A stretch of 64,000 bases of DNA from Pezicula radicicola (Eukaryota > Ascomycota > Leotiomycetes > Helotiales > Dermateaceae), in NCBI GenBank assembly GCA_003008705.1, contig PDUO01000001.1, positions 434,001-498,000 of the forward strand, read 5' to 3'. This document shows positions 59,431 to 64,000 of the stretch, piece after piece. A model generated the notes under the pieces. That model made no database searches. It was not told the origin of the DNA and was given only the letters and a program-made list of their open reading frames with translations. Position numbers and translations under genes: made by a program. How positions within the stretch are numbered: position 1 is the first letter of the stretch; every line of letters starts with the position of its first letter.

Positions 59431-61383
59431 TCACTCAGCAGAACGCTTACGCTTCTTGCGGGCCTGGCTATCTCCACCACTGCTACCCTCAGAAGATCGG
59501 TCGGTATCGCTACCTGAGGCGGCTGCTGCAACGTTGAAGAGCACACTGCCAAGAGTTCGGACATGCTCGCCATCAGGTGCATCCATTGACTCGTCAGCAA
59601 GCTCGCCCTCTTCCAAGACACCCATGACAATAGCCCCGCTGCCGTGAGTACGGGCATGCTGAGAAAGGTTGTCACTACGTGAAAATTGCTTTCCGCACTC
59701 TCCACACTTGAATGGCTTCTCCTGAGTGTGAAGAGATCTAACATGGCGCTTGAGGTGCTCCTGGCGTCTGAATCGGCGATTGCAGTCGGTGCAGACAAAG
59801 GTCTTCGACGGGTCCTCGGTTAGAGACTGCTTGCGGCCACGGCGATTGACGGGAGGCTGTGATGGTGTGGCACCACCAGTAGACTCAGAGCCAGCAGCGT
59901 TGACATTAGTGTTGGTCTCGGATGAACCAGATTGGCTTGGAGCGGTTGAGTTCTGTTGGCCCTCATTGTTGGTGCTCTCAGGAACTTGGTCTCCACTGGC
60001 GTTGTTCATTGGGACCTTGTACTTTCGGGATCTGACCAAGTTGTCAAATTCTGTGCTGTCTTCGTCGCAACGAGCGGCCTTCTTAGCCTTCTTGCGAGGC
60101 TTTTTCTTCTCTGGCTTGACCTCACTGTCAGAGCATGAAGCAGGTGGACTTGGAAGACACGCAACAGCAAATTGCTCAGAGTCCTCAAATTCTTCGAAGT
60201 GGTCGTCCTCGCTAAGGAAATCTTCGTTGTGCAGGGAGAGCAGGTCCGACGCGCTCAAGTCGGAGCAAGTGCGTTGTCGTTTTGCGCCAAGGAACTGGAC
60301 GTTGTCTGTAGAGGGAAGATTCACGAGACCGTTGACGAAATCCTCTTCCGAGTCGAGATCGGAGAATTCGTCGAAGCGGGGGAGACCGTCGTGGCTGGCA
60401 ATGGAAAAGTCAAAGTTGCTGGTGCTCGCTTGTGAATCCGTCTTAATGAAAGTATCCCCACCAAGCATGTACTTGTGTTCTTCGTCGTCCCCTGCGCAAA
60501 GAGTTGGTAGTGGTGGGAACTCGATAGCAATTGTCGGATTCGAGGTTTGGCTTTGCGAGCTGGTGGTGGTACCAACGGTCAAATGTCGCGGGTCGCAAAA
60601 ATCAAAGTTTTGCTGTTGTGGTTCGGATGATGGAGGATAGGGGGAAGGTGAGGGAGAAAGCGAGGGGCACGATGTCGCGGATAGAAGCTCACTAGCGTTG
60701 CTCATAAGCGAGTTTGGGTGGATGAACACTGAATTTCGCCCTGTCAGCCATGTTCCGTGACAATTTCGAACCCAATAAAAGATTAATTTACCTGGAGTCA
60801 TTGGTGGAGATCCGCATCGAGCCCATTCATCGCCCGCAAGATTCTCGGATTGAACTTCACCCTCGCACCCGGCCTTGACGCCCTCGAATCTTTCTAGTCC
60901 CAAGAATGTCGAGTTCATTGGTGTTGGCAGCACGTCACAAGCGGAAGGGCTGTTGATTGCACTTCCGGAGGCTGAGAGTGGAGGTGTTGCTGGGTAATAG
61001 TACATATCGGCTTCGCTGCAGTCAGGTTCCATCATCATGCGTGGGGAATGATCCTGGATCAAGATGGTGGGCTTTTGGTACAATGGCTGTGGGGATGCCA
61101 TGGGAGTCATGGACATAGGATACGCAACATTGTATATCTGGGCTGGCATCGGAGGCTGCGAGCCGGATGAGTTGGGTCTCGAGTACACCGGAGTTGAAGG
61201 CATGGGTGGCATTGGCTGAAACTGCTGCATGTGCTGGTAGTGGACAGGAACCTGCTGCTGAACGTTTGGGTGTTGAGAGAACTGTCCATGTTGGCGGTTA
61301 TTTGGCTTCGGATCTGGGTTGTAGTAGAAAAATGGCGACGCTTGTCCCATGACCTGGGGGTATGGTTGGTATGACGAGTCCAT
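59431..61383 (-). CDS. MSN2: Msn2/Msn4 (Seb1)-type C2H2 stress transcription factor
   Basis: Two exons (61383–60792 and 60728–59431) give 629 residues. Two adjacent C2H2 fingers lie at 508–559: [19 protein letters not shown] and [19 protein letters not shown], joined by HTQEKP. These read like Msn2/Seb1/SebA fingers, which bind the stress response element AGGGG. Before them are long Gln/Pro/Met-rich and acidic Ser-rich regions ([17 protein letters not shown]) and a basic stretch [15 protein letters not shown]. The C-terminal tail ends RKKRKRSAE. The intron at 60729–60791 is 63 nt, a multiple of three, with no stop in frame, so its retention would add 21 residues without breaking the frame. 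The start is the ATG at 61383 ([13 protein letters not shown]). Confidence 0.93.
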   Translation of the reverse strand: MDSSYQPYPQVMGQASPFFYYNPDPKPNNRQHGQFSQHPNVQQQVPVHYQHMQQFQPMPPMPSTPVYSRPNSSGSQPPMPAQIYNVAYPMSMTPMASPQPLYQKPTILIQDHSPRMMMEPDCSEADMYYYPATPPLSASGSAINSPSACDVLPTPMNSTFLGLERFEGVKAGCEGEVQSENLAGDEWARCGSPPMTPGKLIFYWVRNCHGTWLTGRNSVFIHPNSLMSNASELLSATSCPSLSPSPSPYPPSSEPQQQNFDFCDPRHLTVGTTTSSQSQTSNPTIAIEFPPLPTLCAGDDEEHKYMLGGDTFIKTDSQASTSNFDFSIASHDGLPRFDEFSDLDSEEDFVNGLVNLPSTDNVQFLGAKRQRTCSDLSASDLLSLHNEDFLSEDDHFEEFEDSEQFAVACLPSPPASCSDSEVKPEKKKPRKKAKKAARCDEDSTEFDNLVRSRKYKVPMNNASGDQVPESTNNEGQQNSTAPSQSGSSETNTNVNAAGSESTGGATPSQPPVNRRGRKQSLTEDPSKTFVCTDCNRRFRRQEHLKRHVRSLHTQEKPFKCGECGKQFSRSDNLSQHARTHGSGAIVMGVLEEGELADESMDAPDGEHVRTLGSVLFNVAAAASGSDTDRSSEGSSGGDSQARKKRKRSAE

Positions 61384-63263
61384 CTTGGCTTCTAACTTCA
61401 CAGACGTCGTTAGTTACATTTATCTTCGTACACGTTCTGCTGCCATCTAGATGCGTCTTCCCAAGAACACATACCGAGCTGTCGAAGGTCCCAAGTGTGA
61501 CGTTTTTATTATATATGGTTGATATTCTGATTCGGAGACTGAGTGGTCGTACAATGTTGATACTCGAAGTGAGAGGAAATGGCCGTCTCGAAGGAGTGAC
61601 TGGACAACAGTTTTGGGAAGGCCAAAGACTGTCTAATAGTTGTACTGTTGAGTTTGCTGATTATACATGGGTTTCTCGCACTGGATGGATGTAAACGACA
61701 GCAAGGTGTTTCCAAAGGAGAGTACGGAAGATGTTCGAGGAGGCTTTCGAGATGAAGCACAAGTCGAAGAGGTTCCAAAAGACAGATCGATATACAAAAT
61801 GGAAACCAGAGAGAGTATAAGAGAGATGTCGATGGTGCTGAAGTGCAGACCTGAAGGACAATCAAAAAGAGTGTGATGGGGACCCTGCGAATGAAGTAAA
61901 GATCACAGAAGATCAACCGTGTGATAGAAGGAAAGATGGTAGTAGTAGTGGTGCTACCAAGGAAAGCATGGACAGATGGTGGACCAGCAGGGCCACCAGG
62001 AACAAGAGGGAAATAATGGGTGGTGAGTCCGCGTACGGTCCCCTGTCTCTGGGGAGCCGGCAGCAGGCAAGTTAGTTGGGATGGATTTCATGGATTCGCT
62101 ACAATTATTTCTAAATCTAGCCCCAAGGGTCAGGATCATGTTCGACGCTATCCAAAGCTCCCGGAGAATCATCTGTATGGGCCGCTGGGCCTGCGAAGAG
62201 TGTGTCGGGACAGGGGTTCTGAGTGGCTGTCGCTAGTGCGTGTGGGTGACTGGGGGCCAGCTGTGCAAGACGACGGCGGGTCTCTGGTGGCCTGTCATCT
62301 TGAGAATCCGAACGAGTCGTGCCGCTTTGAGGCACATTGTTTAGTGAAGCTTTCACAAGTGGACAGCGTTGGACTGGTGGAGGGTAGTGCATGCATAAGC
62401 CCGAGCGAACAGAAGCCAATGCTATTTATCCAAGCCCATCATCGCAGCCCATCCACTAGATCCTCGGCATTGTTATTGGTACTCTACGTAACAAAACTGT
62501 AGCACACCGCGTCACCGCGTCGCCTGCAAACTAACAATGTGTGCGAGAGAAAGAAAGAGCTGATCTCTTTGTTTCCTTCTCGTTGCTTCGCTGCTGCTGC
62601 TCAAGATGCAGGAACCGACGCTCGAGGGGTGCAGAGTGCAGAGTGCATCCATCAATTAATCCGTGATAGGATGGCGATGAGCATGTTGGTGCCTCGCCGG
62701 TCCAGGATTGATAGTTGGTTCTGATGAATGATTTTATGCTGTCAGATTCGGACTCAGAATTGTTTGTTTGTAACTCTCCACAGCCCACACCCCGTTGGGA
62801 GAAGCAAATTGCGAGCGTCAGAATTCATGCGCTTGGGTGGTGTGCGAGCGAGAAAACTTGGAACAAAGTCAAGAAGAGATCAGAGAGATTATCAAGAATT
62901 GGATCAATCATCGTTGAGCAAACATCGCTAGTTTCCCCATCATCCAACCAAGTCTCATCTTGACGATCGGATGCTCGTTATGAGGCATACACAGCCACTC
63001 TTTTCCAGTCTCAACCTCGTCTTGCTCACATCCTGATAAAATCCCCATTTTTTGGCGTAAGGCCTCGTGGTGATAGCATTGATGGTTATAAGTGACATGG
63101 GCTGAGTGCTGATGAATTCTGCCTTTATGCAATATAATCCTGCAACGCAAGAGCGCGGGCTTCACCGAATGCAGATGCAACCACGCGACCCGGAGGTACA
63201 TCACCTACTGTAGTAACTGTACGCAACACACTCGTACTGTACGGTGGAAGAAAGAAACAAGCC

Positions 63264-63299
<36 letters not shown>

Positions 63300-64000
63300 T
63301 GTTTCCCGCCATCATCGGTCGGTCGTATTTTTGCTTTGTTACTTATTTTATTCTCGCAAATAAAATATCGGCCATACTAACGCTACTGCTGAGCAAGACA
63401 TGTCGAAGATAACCACTCACAACACGAACCACACCTCCAGCATGCGGATTGGATCTTGCAAGCACTCAGTGCACGGGTGCAACACCTGCATTCCTCAAGC
63501 TAGGAAGTCTCTTATGCCTTGCCCCGCGACAAATCGAGGATGACTTGCTCGTTCAAGTAGTAGGTGCATTAATCGTCTACCACTGGCTCTCATCCTCCCG
63601 CGCGCTCTTGTCTCGTTTTTTTTATAAAAAAAAACTTGCGGCGCGTCCATCGCGCCAGCGCCAGGCGAATGTCAACATTTGCCCCTCCATCGGCAGAGGC
63701 GCGCTGAGATACAGTACGTACTACTGTATCGGTACCATACTGTCTTATGGTACATATTCCCAGGTTACTCTGGTTATCAGTGTATCGATAGAAGATCCTT
63801 CTTCAGCCGCCCCATATTGTACACTCAGCTTGCCCCGCATGCTTATTGACCCCTACAAATCAGAACCACCACCAACTCTTGTGGAGGTGACGGTCGTTGA
63901 AACATGAAACATCCCTCTTCAGACCCATTCAACAGCCACCAGCCCATTGTTCTAAACGACTGCCTCCTTTGGTCTTGATGCATCTCAAATGCTTCGGCGG
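61384..64000. other. Long gene-free region upstream of the Msn2-like gene
   Basis: About 2.6 kb to the window's end. No protein family is visible on either strand. One frame of 152 codons at 63449–63907 is low in features, and I reject it. The region is probably a long promoter plus 5' leader, as for other fungal stress regulators, but the transcript start is not seen. It carries GTACTGTAC and GTACAGTAC-type words near 63230–63240 and 63711–63740. Confidence 0.45.
63268..63295. repeat. (GA)14 microsatellite
   Basis: Fourteen GA units lie in the upstream region of the Msn2-like gene. Confidence 0.85.

Noticed and set aside
63449..63907. 152-codon open frame near the right edge
   Set aside because: No family features, no homology I can recognise, and it includes repeat-like stretches; treated as chance.

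Overview
This window comes from a filamentous ascomycete fungus. Its genes are broken by many short GT–AG introns, mostly about 45–140 nt, with CTAAC/CTGAC-like branch sites. It holds a CYP51 sterol demethylase, an LaeA-like methyltransferase, an Msn2/Seb1-type zinc-finger factor and fungal surface proteins. The gene families suggest Pezizomycotina. The style resembles Leotiomycetes, but that last step is inference.

Layout, left to right. 1–6.4 kb: the start of an M1 aminopeptidase that runs off the window, the diphthamide J-protein DPH4, a MATE-type transporter, and a receptor-L-like surface protein. 6.4–13.3 kb: an AT-rich, gene-poor stretch with a tRNA-like gene, a broken FAD-monooxygenase and an eleven-exon LaeA-like methyltransferase whose model needs one non-canonical 3' splice site. 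13.3–23.8 kb: an HPP-family membrane protein, a Cys-rich stalked surface protein, an Izh3/PAQR membrane protein, CYP51, a 239-bp inverted-repeat (MITE-like) element and a histidine phosphatase. 26.5–43.6 kb, all on the + strand: a C2H2 factor, DGAT2, STK19, a Kip2-like kinesin and a GT23/fucosyltransferase-like protein. 44.7–61.4 kb: a BTB/POZ protein, the oligosaccharyltransferase subunit OST3, a coiled-coil protein of unknown role, a DDHD phospholipase, the diphthine-ammonia ligase DPH6 and the Msn2-like factor. The last 2.6 kb shows no gene.

Most genes are single housekeeping functions: lipid and sterol metabolism (CYP51, DGAT2, DDHD lipase), glycosylation (OST3, fucosyltransferase-like), cytoskeleton (kinesin), and eEF2 diphthamide synthesis (DPH4 at one end, DPH6 at the other). 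Apart from the monooxygenase remnant next to the methyltransferase, which looks like a decayed secondary-metabolism spot, there is no obvious gene cluster. I did not find a clearly new multi-gene system. The best leads are the GT–TG intron, the MITE-like element, the Cys-motif BTB protein and the unexplained dispersed short motifs.

Exon coordinates were worked out by hand from splice signals and reading frame. For nearly every multi-exon gene the summed exon length is an exact multiple of three. No alignment or search was run.
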